DNA of 64,000 bases, from the NCBI GenBank assembly GCA_965116785.1, contig OZ220731.1, positions 868,001 through 932,000 of the forward strand. The letters are read 5' to 3'. The stretch comes from Bin87 sp965116785 (lineage in GTDB: Bacteria > Chloroflexota > Dehalococcoidia > Lucifugimonadales > UBA3495). Shown piece by piece: positions 32,547 to 43,200 of this stretch. The notes below the pieces were generated by a model. The model did not search any database. It was not told the DNA's origin and was given only the letters and a program-made list of their open reading frames with translations. Made by a program: the position numbers and the translations under genes. Position 1 is the first letter of the stretch; each line of letters opens with the position of its first letter.

Positions 32547-32549
32547 CGG

Positions 32550-33005
32550 CTATCCGGTTTTAGCGAGGCGTGCGAGGCGATGCTGGTCGCGGCCCCACAG
32601 GATTACGACGAGCGCCAGGTCCAGGTGCAGCAGCGTGGATATCCACGCCGTGAACCAGCCAGAGTCACCGAGGACGGTCAAGCCGAGCGCCAGCCGGGCC
32701 AGCATCAGGGCGAAATACGCGCACCCAATGAAGACGACGCCCCGGCTGGCCGTTGTTCCCAGCGCCCGCGCCCGGTGCACTATGCTACAGAGCGCTGCCC
32801 CCAATAGGGCGAGGATCACGATTTGGCTTGCCAGCAGCGCGGGATACGCCATGCCGCTGCCTTGCCACGCGTCGAAAGGGGGTAGAAATTCCAAGGGGAA
32901 CCACCGCTGGACAGCCTGACCCGCCACCCGCACCAGGAACGCGAGCGAGAGCGCCGAGACCGCAACGACGGACCACAACTCGCGGCGAGCAGTCGGTTGC
33001 ATCAT
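32550..33005 (-). CDS. Four-helix integral membrane protein of unknown function
   Basis: A 151-residue protein with four predicted helices (about 10-28, 52-74, 88-110, 120-138). Its ATG overlaps the stop of the FAD oxidoreductase by 4 bases (ATGA), and the cytochrome-b/molybdenum fusion starts 3 bases after its stop, so all three are translated together. It could be a membrane anchor or quinone-interacting subunit of an electron-transfer complex; no haem-binding pattern is convincing. Confidence 0.72.
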   Translation of the reverse strand: MMQPTARRELWSVVAVSALSLAFLVRVAGQAVQRWFPLEFLPPFDAWQGSGMAYPALLASQIVILALLGAALCSIVHRARALGTTASRGVVFIGCAYFALMLARLALGLTVLGDSGWFTAWISTLLHLDLALVVILWGRDQHRLARLAKTG

Positions 33006-34408
33006 GTCTCCCTGGCATACGCCCGGAACCAGTCGCTGAAGAACACGTTGTGCGGATCATAGTGTTTCTTGCGCGACACGAACTCCGGAAACTGGGGGTA
33101 GCAAGTTACCAGTTGGTCGGGCGTGGCGAATTTGTTGTAGGTCAGAAAATAGCTGCCGTCGCGGTCGATGGCCAGGTCGATTAGTGTCCGCAGAGCGACG
33201 GCCACGCGCCGGATCCCGGCCGAATCGTGGTCCACGTGCAGATTGACGACGACGCAGGCGTACGGTTGTCGGGCCCAGCTGAGCATGGTTTCGTCGTCGC
33301 GCTCGATGAGGCGTATGGTGCCATAGATCACGTTGGCTTGCTGCCGTCGCAGTTCCGCGCCGGCCGCGGCCATGAATCCGGACAATTCGGGCAGCGGGAC
33401 GTATAGCTCGGTGATCGTCTCCGAGCCTCGAACGCTGCGTTCGAGCCTTCCGTCCAGTTCATGGTGGTAATGGTCGATGTACTGGCTCATCTGAAAGGTG
33501 TCGCTATCGTAGATCTGACCGTCGGTGCTCCTGTAGAACCCGGCGTATTCTTCGAAAGCTCGGCCCTTATCGGCGTGGGACCAGTGCAGCAACTGCCGCC
33601 AGGCCGACTCGGTGAGCATGTGTTGCGGCGGGGCGGGGTTCCGGGCTTCCCCATCAGTCACCGGCCGATAGCAGGATAGAACGCCGTCCCGGAGGAACCC
33701 GGGCGAATTCTCGTCGGTGCGGTACTGGAAGTCGCCATAGGTGAAGCCGTCCGCGATACGCTCGTTGAAACGAGCTTCGAGCTTGTCGATGTCGGTGACT
33801 TCCACGCCCCGGCGCACGTGATGTGCCGGCATGAGCCGCAGGTCCACAGTCGCGATCACGCCGAACAACCCGTACCCGCCGACAGCGAGGCTGAACAGAT
33901 CGGAGTTTTGCTCACGGTCGCACCGAGTCACGGTACCGTCCGGGCCGATCATTTCGAATGCTTCCACGTCCTGAACGATGGGTCGATAGCGCAGCCCGCG
34001 GCCATGGCCGTTGGCCGCAAGGGCGCCACCGATGCTGAGCCGATCGGCGCCGGTTTGTTTCTGCACCACGCTCCACCGCTGGTCGGCATCCGCCTGCATG
34101 TCGCGCAGGGCGGGAACCAGGTCCGACCACAGGATGCCGGCCTCAACGGTGACGATGCCCCGTTCAGCGTCCAGACCCACGATGCGGTTCAGGTGCCTGG
34201 TGTCAAGCAATGCTCCGCCGGAAAGAAATTGCTGTCCGCCCATGGCATGGCGCCCGGCGGCGATGCTCAGGCTGCGGCCAGCTTCACGTATCTTGGCCAC
34301 TTCCTGCTGAGCCTCGGCAATCGAATTGGGCGCAATGACCCGGTCGACCTTAGTTTTGTTCAACTGGGAGTGGATGTCATTGACCGTCTCGGTGTTTGTC
34401 AACGTCAT
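33002..34408 (-). CDS. FAD-linked oxidoreductase (VAO/PCMH family)
   Basis: A 468-residue flavoenzyme with the PCMH FAD-binding domain: SIAAGRHAMGGQQFL, TVEAGILWSDLVPAL and SIGGALAANGHGRGLRY. The C-terminus YDPHNVFFSDWFRAYA resembles aldonolactone and berberine-bridge type oxidases. No His or Cys for covalent FAD attachment is obvious beyond the AGRH histidine. The longer open frame is Arg-rich and starts in the divergent promoter; the ATG at 34408 fits the domain start, although its ribosome site is weak. It is the first gene of the operon with the membrane and molybdenum genes, suggesting that electrons go from a hydroxy-acid or lactone to the membrane. Confidence 0.83.
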   Translation of the reverse strand: MTLTNTETVNDIHSQLNKTKVDRVIAPNSIAEAQQEVAKIREAGRSLSIAAGRHAMGGQQFLSGGALLDTRHLNRIVGLDAERGIVTVEAGILWSDLVPALRDMQADADQRWSVVQKQTGADRLSIGGALAANGHGRGLRYRPIVQDVEAFEMIGPDGTVTRCDREQNSDLFSLAVGGYGLFGVIATVDLRLMPAHHVRRGVEVTDIDKLEARFNERIADGFTYGDFQYRTDENSPGFLRDGVLSCYRPVTDGEARNPAPPQHMLTESAWRQLLHWSHADKGRAFEEYAGFYRSTDGQIYDSDTFQMSQYIDHYHHELDGRLERSVRGSETITELYVPLPELSGFMAAAGAELRRQQANVIYGTIRLIERDDETMLSWARQPYACVVVNLHVDHDSAGIRRVAVALRTLIDLAIDRDGSYFLTYNKFATPDQLVTCYPQFPEFVSRKKHYDPHNVFFSDWFRAYARET

Positions 34409-34554
34409 GGTCGGTTTGTTCGTCCCTTGTTTCGGTGTCGCGTATTGCCTGTACCTACGAGCGCGCCAGATGCGCGGATGGGCCACCGTGGTACACTCCC
34501 GTAGCGTTGGGCGGGACAGTTACGAGCCGTCAGTGGGCACCTTAGGATAGGCGG

Positions 34555-35790
34555 ATGGGAAGTATGCAGCCTCTTTCTGACTTGCGGGTTTTGGCCGTTA
34601 CCGTGTTCCTAGCCGGTCCTTTCCTGAGCATGACGCTGGCCAGGCTGGGCGCAGAGGTCATCAAGATAGAGATACCGGGCCGGGGCGATCCAGTGCGTGG
34701 GAACGGACCGTTCGCCGGTCCGGATGGCATCCACTCTGAGCAGCGCACCGAAAAGCATATCGCGACACGTTTCCTGAAGCGAAGCCAGGGCGTCAAGAGC
34801 GTTACCCTGGACCTGAAAAACCCGCGGGGACGGGAACTGTTCCTGGAGGTGGCTCGGCAATCCGACGTGGTCCTGGAAAACCTGGCGCCAGGCTCCATGA
34901 CTCGGCTCGGCCTTGGTTACCCGGACGTGGCTGCTGTCAACCCGGGCGTCATCTACGCCAGCATCTCCGGCTACGGTCAGACGGGCCCCTACGCTGATCA
35001 GCCGGCCCACGATCCGCAGATCCAGGGCATGAGCGGGTTGATGGACATCAACGGCGAACCCGACGGCCCGCCCACGCGTGTGGGCTTTTACATCGGCGAC
35101 CTGGTGACGCCGATGTTCGCGTCGACGGCTATCCTGTCGGCGCTGCGCGAGAAGGAGAAGACCGGCAAGGGTTCCTACCTGGACGTGTCCATGATGGACA
35201 CCCTCGCGTCGCTGATGCTGATGGAAAACCTCGAAGAGGACCTGGCCGCGGGTATTCCGCTGCGGACCGGGAACAACAGCCGGAGCGGTCCCACCGGCCA
35301 GTATCAGGCCAGCGACGGCGCGATAATTATCACCGCCGCCAGCGACGACCAGTGGCGCCGGCTGTGCAACGCTATCGGGAAACCGGAGCTCTTCGAGGAC
35401 AAAAGGTTTGCCCGGTACCAGGTCAGGTCAGAGAACGCTGCAGAAGCGCGGGCTGAAGTCCAGGCCCGTATCGGCGCGATGACCCGGGCGGAGGCTTTGG
35501 AGTGCCTGTCAGCCGGCGATGTGCCCTGCGCGCCGGTCCGGACGGTCCCTGAGATACTCGCTGACGAGCATTTCCGCGATCGGGGAGCCCTGCGCCCCAT
35601 GCAAAATGCCGCCTTCGCCGGAGAAGTTGACGAGGTGGTGGCCGGATTCCCAGTGTTGTTCGATGGCCAGCCGTTGCCCGATGTACCCGGCGCGCCGTCC
35701 CTGGGCATGCACAACGCCGAGGTCCTGAAGTCGCTTTGCGACGTGGATGCCGACGGGTTGGAACAACTGAAGCGGGACGGCGTTATCTAG
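34555..35790 (+). CDS. CaiB/BaiF class III CoA-transferase
   Basis: A 411-residue enzyme with the full class III signature. The catalytic residue that forms the acyl-aspartyl intermediate is Asp182 in FYIGDLVTPM; GLGYPDVAAVNPGVIYASIS GYG is the adjacent family motif. It moves CoA between carboxylic acids in the cytoplasm. AGGA lies upstream of the ATG, and a TGGTACACT extended -10 candidate ends at 34497. It is followed after 109 bases by the CitE-like lyase on the same strand, so a CoA-transfer plus C-C lyase pair is likely. Confidence 0.9.
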   Translation: MGSMQPLSDLRVLAVTVFLAGPFLSMTLARLGAEVIKIEIPGRGDPVRGNGPFAGPDGIHSEQRTEKHIATRFLKRSQGVKSVTLDLKNPRGRELFLEVARQSDVVLENLAPGSMTRLGLGYPDVAAVNPGVIYASISGYGQTGPYADQPAHDPQIQGMSGLMDINGEPDGPPTRVGFYIGDLVTPMFASTAILSALREKEKTGKGSYLDVSMMDTLASLMLMENLEEDLAAGIPLRTGNNSRSGPTGQYQASDGAIIITAASDDQWRRLCNAIGKPELFEDKRFARYQVRSENAAEARAEVQARIGAMTRAEALECLSAGDVPCAPVRTVPEILADEHFRDRGALRPMQNAAFAGEVDEVVAGFPVLFDGQPLPDVPGAPSLGMHNAEVLKSLCDVDADGLEQLKRDGVI

Positions 35791-35899
35791 TCCGCGCTCT
35801 TCGTCGCGCGGCATCACTTCTCGGCAACGGCGGCCGCAGGATCCGCCGGACGAAATCCGCGAATTGTCCTTTGCCAAACTACCCAGGAGATGCCCAGCC

Positions 35900-36802
35900 A
35901 TGCCCCGTATCACCACCAAACCACTACGCTCGGTCATGTTCGTGCCCGGCAACAAGGAAGACTGGATGCGCAAAGCGCCCCAGTACGGCCCGGACGCGCT
36001 CATTCTCGATCTTGAGGACTCGGTTCCGGAGTACGACAAGGACGCCGCCCGCCCGTTGGTCGCCAAGATGATCGACGAGCTGTCGGAACGGGGCCAGACC
36101 CTGTTCGTGCGGGTGAACCGGTTGGAAACGGGGCTGACCGGGTTCGACCTGGAAGCGGTCACGCGACCCGGGTTATACGGCATTCTGTTGCCCAAGGTCG
36201 AAACCCCGGCGGACGTGGTTGAGGCGGACGTCCTGCTGCGGTATTTCGAGCGCAAGACGGGGATGGAACTCAACACCGTATGCATCGATCCCGGGTTGGA
36301 AACCGCGTCGGGAATACGCATGGCCTACGAGATCGCCATGGCGTCGGACCGGGTTGCCCACATGGGCGGCAGCGGTGGCAAGGGCGGTGACACCGCTCGC
36401 AGCGTGGGTTACCGCTGGACCTTGGAGGGGACGGAAACGCTTTACCTGCGCAGCAAGGTTCTGATGGACAGCCGGGCCGCGGGGATCCAGTGGCCCATCA
36501 GCGGCGGGTGGTTCGATATCCGCGACCTGGACGGGCTGCGCTATTGGGCCAACAACCTGAAAGCGTTGGGATACACGGGCATGAACCTGATCCACCCCTC
36601 GCATGTACCCATCGTCAACGAGATCTTCACGCCCACGCCAGAAGAAATTGCCTTCTGGCAGGGACTGCTGGACGCCATGGGCGAAAGCCGTCGTCGCGGC
36701 ACCGCAGCCGTAACTTATGCCGGGGACATGGTCGACGTCGCGCACGAGGAAACCGCCAAGGCCATGCTGGAAATGTGCCGTAGCCTCGGTCTCGTGGAAT
36801 AG
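35900..36802 (+). CDS. CitE-like HpcH/HpaI-family C-C lyase (malyl/citramalyl-CoA lyase type)
   Basis: A 300-residue TIM-barrel enzyme. RSVMFVPGNKEDWMRKA and LDLEDSVP (36-43) are the hallmark of CitE/malyl-CoA lyases, with the later Glu in VETPADVVE-type segment as metal ligand. These lyases split beta-hydroxyacyl-CoA into acetyl- or propionyl-CoA and glyoxylate or pyruvate. ATG at 35900 has AGGAG 10 bases upstream; the longer frame is rejected. Coupling with the CoA-transferase points to breakdown of a branched C4-C6 acid. The gene ends 5 bases from the convergent permease gene. Confidence 0.87.
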   Translation: MPRITTKPLRSVMFVPGNKEDWMRKAPQYGPDALILDLEDSVPEYDKDAARPLVAKMIDELSERGQTLFVRVNRLETGLTGFDLEAVTRPGLYGILLPKVETPADVVEADVLLRYFERKTGMELNTVCIDPGLETASGIRMAYEIAMASDRVAHMGGSGGKGGDTARSVGYRWTLEGTETLYLRSKVLMDSRAAGIQWPISGGWFDIRDLDGLRYWANNLKALGYTGMNLIHPSHVPIVNEIFTPTPEEIAFWQGLLDAMGESRRRGTAAVTYAGDMVDVAHEETAKAMLEMCRSLGLVE

Positions 36803-36807
36803 CTTCC

Positions 36808-39800
36808 CTAACCGCCTTCACCGGCGCGGAGCACGCGCTGAACCTCCAGCCGGTTGGTCACGAAGGCCAGCCAGACCACGGTGACCACGCTCACCGTGGC
36901 CAGCACGGCGTACGCCAGCGCCAGCATCCGCCAGTCGGTCTCGAACGTCAGCGGCGGGGTGGCGCGGACGCCTCCCTCGGCGACCTCCAGGACGGGCAGC
37001 AGCGCGGCTCCGATCTGAGCCCCGGCCCAGGTTCCCACGGCCACACCCGCGATCACCACGATTGCGAGGTTGAACCAGACCACCGCGTTGAGCTGGCCTC
37101 GGGTGCTGCCCAGCGTCCGCAGCAGGGCGAACTCCGTCTGGCGCTCCCGTGTGTCCAGCCAACAGTACAAGGCTATGCCGGTGGCGCTGGCCAGCGCGAG
37201 GGCCAGGAACATGATCACGAGCAGACCGCCCCAACCCGCATTGGCCAGCGGCTGCTTGCCGCGCAGGGCCGCCTCCTCTTCCGCCACGAAGGCCTTGCTT
37301 GCCACCAGGCCCAACTGTCCCATGCTGGAAGCCGCCGCCTCGCTCTCGGCCAGCGCGCGCTCCAGATCGCCGACGGCAATGTCGCGGTCCAGCCAGACCT
37401 CGCTTGAGCCACCGAAAATGCGGCGGCTGTGCCGGTTGGCGTATTCGACGAACTCGCCGAGGTCAGTAATGACGAAAGGCTGCTCCCTCGGGTCCACCGT
37501 CGGGAAAAATTCCGCGACACCTTCGATCCGTATGGGAAGGGCAAAGGTCGACATTCCCAGGCTGATCTGGTCGCCGATTTCGGTATCGGTGGCTTCCAGG
37601 ATGCCGGGGCTCACCACGGCCCTGACCGGTGGAGCCTCGTCACCGGGCCATACGCCCGGTGCGCCGATTCCGCCGGGAGCCCAGCTGAAAACAGAGGAGC
37701 CGGTGGTACCGGGCCGGGCAACGTCTGTGCTGGTTTCCAGGGAATAAAGTCCGGGCCGGACATAGTCTTCAATGACATTCCAGCCGTCGGAGGAGTTCAG
37801 GTCGGCCACCACCACTTCCGCGTCTTCCGTGTGTGCGGTCAATCCGTCAACGAAAAGCACGCCGGGGCGATCACCGCTGGTCCTGCCGGAGATCTGCAGG
37901 TTGATGAGGGTGTACGGTGGCACGTCGAGCCGCGGCACGTCCGGATCGGTGGTCGGCCGCCCGCCGCGTCCGAGGCGGAGGATGGTGCTGCCCTGGAGCA
38001 TTTGCCACCGGCGTGTCTCCCGCACGTCGCCCAGTTGCACGTCGTAGTAACGGCCGGCGCCATCCCGCAAGCGAGCGGTCACGCCCACCAGCGGTTCCCG
38101 TGGAAATGGTCCGGTTTGGGTCGTCATGGCCCATACCGACAACGCGGTGGTGCCGTCCGGCAGTGGCAAGCCGTCGGGTAGGCCGGAGGACGGCGCGATC
38201 TGGGCCATCAGGCCCGGCAAATCGTTCCCGTTGGCGAAGTCATCCCGCCACCATGCGACATCGGCCAGGCGCGGGGAATCGACGGCCAGGACCGACACGC
38301 GCTGGGAACCGAAAGCCTCGGTGAGCAGGCTGCCCTCGGTGCGCATCGCTTCGGCGGATTGGGGCAGCACGTCTGACAGCCCGGCAAACGCCCGGGCGAT
38401 GCGGCCGTTATCGTGCTGCATGCGAATGTCCGCCCCGGTGTCGTACCGGACGCGGTCGTCCAGGCTGCGGTTCAGCGTGGCGGAAAACGCGCTGCCCACC
38501 ACGCCCAGGGCGGTCGCCAGCATGAGCAGCGCCACGAGGCTTCCGGGCGCGATCGGATCGCGGGCGATGCGGCGCAGACCCTGCACCAGCCAGCCGGGAC
38601 CCACGGGCCCCACGATCCGAGCGGATATGCCGAGGGCAAGCGGGAACAGCCGCATGACCAGCAGGCCCAGGGCGATCAAGCCCAGCGCCGGACCCAGCAG
38701 CAGGGCGAAATCAATCTCCAGGTCGCGGCTGCCCAGGCTCCGGGTCAAAACCGTCCCCCGGCTGGAAATCTGCCACCAGAGGAATGCAATGACTGCCAGG
38801 GCCAGCAGGTCCAGGTAATAGCGGTGGACAAACGGGGTGCGCGCGGGTCGGGCGCCGGATTGGCGGAATTCCACGATGCCTTTGTTGGCGGCGGCCAGAG
38901 TGGCGAGGGAGAGTACGATCACCGCCAGCGCGGCGCCGGCCGCTCCCATCCCGAAAGCCTGCCATGACAGGGAAACGGGGGCGCCCACCGATTGGGTGTC
39001 GAATACCAAACCGCCCAGAGCCCTGGCCAGCAAGGGCGAAAGCAAAGCGCCCGCGACCAGCGCCGGGCCGGCCAGCAGGAGGCCCTCCACCAGGGTCAGG
39101 ATGCCGATTTGAACGGTCGTGGCTCCGCGGCTCTTGAGCATTGCGATCTCGCCGGCGCGGGCGCGAATCACCATGCCGGCAGTGATGGTCAGGTAATAGG
39201 CGAGAATTCCGGTGACCAGGAACACCATCAGGAAAAGAGGAATTCGCGCCAGCAGCAGTTCCTCCTCGTGGTCCTCGAGGATGCGGATCAACCCGGTGGA
39301 GGTGCTGCCGTTGGGCAGATTGTTGCTGACATCCCGGCGCACCCTTTGCAGTTCCAATTGCAGATCGTCGACGCGCTTGGCCGGAATCCCTTCCCGGTCA
39401 ATCTGAATGAACCAGGCCGAACTGGTGTAGATGCCGGGGTAGCGGCGCCCTATCTGCTGACGCAAAGCCTGTTCGGACGTGAACAGTGGGACCAGCGTCC
39501 ACTCGTCATCCTGGTATGCCAACAGCTTGTGCCGGCGATACCAGTACTCGTCATCCAGGTCGACCGGCTCGATCACTCCCACGACGACGACGCGGGTTGC
39601 CGGTTGGTTGTCGCCTCCGGTAGCCGGCACGACTTCGAACCCTTCGCCGACGTCCAGATCCAGGAAGCCGAGCCCGTTGGAGTCCACCACGATTTCAACG
39701 ACGATTCCATCGGTTTCTCCAGTGCTGTCATCGTAGCCTCCGTCTCCGGACACCTCGGGCCAGCGGCCTTGCACCAGTTCTGCCTTCCCGTCCTGCAGGC

Positions 39801-40227
39801 CAGAGAGGTATTGCATGCGACCTCGGGGCCGGACGTCGTTGGGCAAGTCAAGGTTGGGCCGCCCCGAAAAATAAAAAGTCGCGGTTTCCACCTGGAATGA
39901 GACGGCGCCAACGGCGTCGCCCAGTGGAGGGAGGACGCGTTGGGCGACGAACTGCCGGCTGGTGAGATAGCGGTCGCTGGCCGGTGTCGCGGTGCGCGGA
40001 TCGTCCAGGTCGTTGAACACCCGCACCCAGAAATTCACGTCGCTGGACTCCGCGTCCGCCAGGGCCCGCCGCAGAGCGGTCTCTGCCAGCAGGTCATTGA
40101 AGACCACCGCGCTGGAGAGCAGCACCACGGCCAGGGTGACGCCCAGCAGAACGGTCAATTCCATGCGGAACGACGACATGAGCCGGCGTCGCGCCAGAAC
40201 GTAGCCGAGGTTGAGGATGGCAGTCAC
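36808..40227 (-). CDS. Giant FtsX/MacB-type ABC permease
   Basis: A 1139-residue membrane protein with two FtsX-like permease units. One follows a large N-terminal extracytoplasmic domain (helices around 330-470, with RARAGEIAMLKSRGATTVQI), the second is at the C-terminus (about 1000-1130, TEFALLRTLGSTRGQL). The two 'LKSRGAT' and 'LRTLGST' loops are the sites that contact the ATPase in this family. A second large outside domain lies between. Such proteins export lipids or peptides or transmit force across the membrane. It starts 6 bases after a paralogous gene. No ATPase gene is adjacent. Confidence 0.88.
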   Translation of the reverse strand: MTAILNLGYVLARRRLMSSFRMELTVLLGVTLAVVLLSSAVVFNDLLAETALRRALADAESSDVNFWVRVFNDLDDPRTATPASDRYLTSRQFVAQRVLPPLGDAVGAVSFQVETATFYFSGRPNLDLPNDVRPRGRMQYLSGLQDGKAELVQGRWPEVSGDGGYDDSTGETDGIVVEIVVDSNGLGFLDLDVGEGFEVVPATGGDNQPATRVVVVGVIEPVDLDDEYWYRRHKLLAYQDDEWTLVPLFTSEQALRQQIGRRYPGIYTSSAWFIQIDREGIPAKRVDDLQLELQRVRRDVSNNLPNGSTSTGLIRILEDHEEELLLARIPLFLMVFLVTGILAYYLTITAGMVIRARAGEIAMLKSRGATTVQIGILTLVEGLLLAGPALVAGALLSPLLARALGGLVFDTQSVGAPVSLSWQAFGMGAAGAALAVIVLSLATLAAANKGIVEFRQSGARPARTPFVHRYYLDLLALAVIAFLWWQISSRGTVLTRSLGSRDLEIDFALLLGPALGLIALGLLVMRLFPLALGISARIVGPVGPGWLVQGLRRIARDPIAPGSLVALLMLATALGVVGSAFSATLNRSLDDRVRYDTGADIRMQHDNGRIARAFAGLSDVLPQSAEAMRTEGSLLTEAFGSQRVSVLAVDSPRLADVAWWRDDFANGNDLPGLMAQIAPSSGLPDGLPLPDGTTALSVWAMTTQTGPFPREPLVGVTARLRDGAGRYYDVQLGDVRETRRWQMLQGSTILRLGRGGRPTTDPDVPRLDVPPYTLINLQISGRTSGDRPGVLFVDGLTAHTEDAEVVVADLNSSDGWNVIEDYVRPGLYSLETSTDVARPGTTGSSVFSWAPGGIGAPGVWPGDEAPPVRAVVSPGILEATDTEIGDQISLGMSTFALPIRIEGVAEFFPTVDPREQPFVITDLGEFVEYANRHSRRIFGGSSEVWLDRDIAVGDLERALAESEAAASSMGQLGLVASKAFVAEEEAALRGKQPLANAGWGGLLVIMFLALALASATGIALYCWLDTRERQTEFALLRTLGSTRGQLNAVVWFNLAIVVIAGVAVGTWAGAQIGAALLPVLEVAEGGVRATPPLTFETDWRMLALAYAVLATVSVVTVVWLAFVTNRLEVQRVLRAGEGG

Positions 40228-40233
40228 GGGAGG

Positions 40234-43200
40234 TTACTCCGCCTCTCTCAGCACTTCGGGCGGGCGCAAGCGGCGCGCCACGGCCCCGGCGAGCCCAATG
40301 GCCGCGATTGCTGCAACGACCAGGCAGAGGAACGTTGCGACCAACCATGGGCCCTCGGCTACGAATACTATGGGCGGAGTGACGGCGCCTCCGGATGCGT
40401 TTCCGGCCAATTCCCCCAGGGTCCATCGCGCCAGCCCCCAGCCGGCCAGCCCGCCGACCACTATGCCCAGTATGCCGATGATCACCCGCTCCAGGGCAAG
40501 GCCGGCGATCCTCTGCCACTGGGGAATGCCCAGCGCGGCTCCCACGGACATATCGACCCGCTGCTCGCGCACCGCAACTGCCGCGTGGGCGCACAGCGCA
40601 AGCGCCACGGCCAAGGCCAGGGCGGCCAAACCGATGCCGGTCAGGGCGTCCCAAGCGCCGCCGGCCAGCGGATTGCGCGTCGCCAGGTCGACGGCTTCGT
40701 CGCGATCCCTGAGGAAGGAGAGTCGGTAACCGACGTCCAGGATCTCTGCGGCTACGCGCTCCCGTTCAGCCCCTTCGGCCACGTCGAACCACCATTCGTC
40801 AGGGGTGATGGGTTGGGCGCCCGGCGCCTGGTTCAGCCACGCGCGGAGTTCGTGCACGGACACCACCACGAAGGAACGCCTTGTATCCAGCGTGGGGAAG
40901 TGGTTGACGGTGCTGGTGACCCGGACGGGCACCAGGTAGCCATCCACAGTGATCCTGACTGTCTGATCCGGTATGAACCCGGGGCCGGTGATGCCAGGCA
41001 ACGGCAGCGCGGCCGGCGGGATGACGAGGCCCCGGGGAGAACGCCCCAATGGCTCTTCCCATGCGATGGAAAGTCCGGTGTCTCCGGTGTGGGCGGCGTC
41101 CGGAGTGCGTTCAGTGCGGTCGGCTACGTTTCCGGCTTGGGGCAACGGCACCCAGGCGCCGATTTCCTCGAATCCCTCAATCACCTGACCGCCCTGCGGA
41201 AAACCGGGTCCGTATACCGTGATTCCATCGAAGGAGAGGCCGCCCGGCGGGGTTCTGGCGAACGAGTCGCCGGAAATGAAGATCGAGACCACGCGCCATT
41301 GGTCGTCGGCGCTTACGATGGAGCTCTCTTCCGGCATCGGCGCGATCAGGTGGTGCCATCCGGCCTGATGTTGGCTGAGCATGCCCAACTCGAGATTACG
41401 ATAGCGGCCGCGTTCGTTGCCCACGCGCATCCACAGACGATAGCTGGGCAAGGGCACGGCCGCCCCCACGGTTGGCGCGTCGTCCCTTCTCACCCACACG
41501 CCGATCCGCTCGGCGTCCTTTGGTATCACGACGCCGGCGGTCTCCGGTGACAGCGTCCTGCGCAGCGGAGCGACGAGCGAGTCCAGCGGCCTTGGCTCCC
41601 CATCGGCGAAATCGTCGCGCCACCACGACACTTGTCCAATGGTCAGGGGATCAACGCCAATAACGGTCCCTCGCTGGAATGGCCCGTCGATGAACCCAAC
41701 CAACTCCCGGATGATAGGGGAAACGGCTTCGACGCCGTCGATTGCCTTCAGCTGGCCGATGCGCTCCTGCTCGGTGCGGCCGATGAAGCTGGTGCCGCCG
41801 AGGGTGATGTCCCCTCCAACCCTGTGGTTCGCCTGGTCTGCTTCACTGCGGGCCAGCGTGGTCTGAAAAGTTCCGGCGAACACGCCAAGAGCCGCCGCCA
41901 GTGTTACGACCACGGTCAACGAAGCGTAGGGGAGGGGATGTCGAGCCATTCTCCGCAAGGAAAGGCTGACCCAGGCCGGGGCCACTTGCTGGCAAAGCCA
42001 GGCGGTTCCCGTCATCAACCACGGCAAAGCGCGCAACAGCAGGAAGGCCAGGGTCAGCAGAGCCGCCGCAGGCGCCAACAGCAGCGACGGGTCCAGGGCG
42101 GGTCCACGGCCGGTGAGTTCGGCCTCGACGAAGCCCCCTCGCTGCCGGATCTGCCACACCAGGACGGCCAGGGCGACCACTGCGATGACGTCAATGTAGT
42201 ATCGTTGCAACCACGGAGCGGAGGGCGGTCGGGCCCGGGCGCGGAGGAAATCCAGGATGCCGAGGCGTGCCAGGCTGCCACCGGCAACGGTCAGCACCGC
42301 CAGGCTCAGCAGGCCGCCCACGGCTCCCATGACGTACATCTGCCAGGACAGGGAAACGTCGAGCGGCGCTTCGCCGGCGCCGGCTCGGGCCGCCGGATTG
42401 ATGGTCTCCACCAGCAACAGGCTCCCGATGCCCCAAGCCAGCAGCGGCCCGATGAGGGTTGCCGCTACCACGATGAGACCTTCGCCGACCGCCAACAGGC
42501 CTCCCACCTGGCCGATGCTCGCACCGCGGCTGCGGAGCATGGAGGACTCGGCCGAGCGCGCGCCCGCCAGGAGACCGACGGCCAGGGCCAGGAAGTAGAG
42601 GATGACCACGACGACCAGCGAAATGAACAGGATCAGCGGAGCCCGCGCTAGGGTAAGTTCCCGTTGGTAGGTGGCCAACAAACCCGTGCCCCGGCTGTTT
42701 TCCAGTCCCGTCAACACGTAGGACCGGGGGAACCGGCTGTTGATGTCCGTTTCCAGCCCGGTCAAATCGTCCCGGGTCTGCTGCACCGTTGAGGCGGTGA
42801 TCACGTCCGGGTTGATGTACAGGAACCAGCCGTAGTCGCCCACCAGGGTGGGGAACTGTTCACCGATGCCGTCGAAGAACGCCTGCTCATGGACGAAGAT
42901 CGGCGCCACGGGCCGTCCTTCCCAGTCGCCCATGCGGAAGTGGTCTGCGGATCCCATCCAGTATTCTTCGCGGGGATCGTTGGGTTCGGCAATGCCGACG
43001 ATTTCCACGCCAATGTATTCGGCGGGCTCGTCCTCGTTTCCGGGGAACACGACCAGCCAGGCCTCTTTGCCGACACCCCATCCCATCAGGCGGGAAGTAT
43101 CGTAGCCCAGCACGCCCTCGATGCGCGGGCAGCCGTCCACGAGATTGACGCAGGAGGTGGGGTCGCTTCCGACCGACGCCGACGGCCAGCGCCCTTCCAC

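Noticed and set aside
39940..41550. 536-residue plus-strand open frame across both giant permeases
   Set aside because: Lies antisense to two well-supported genes and has no recognisable domain; a typical GC-driven artefact.
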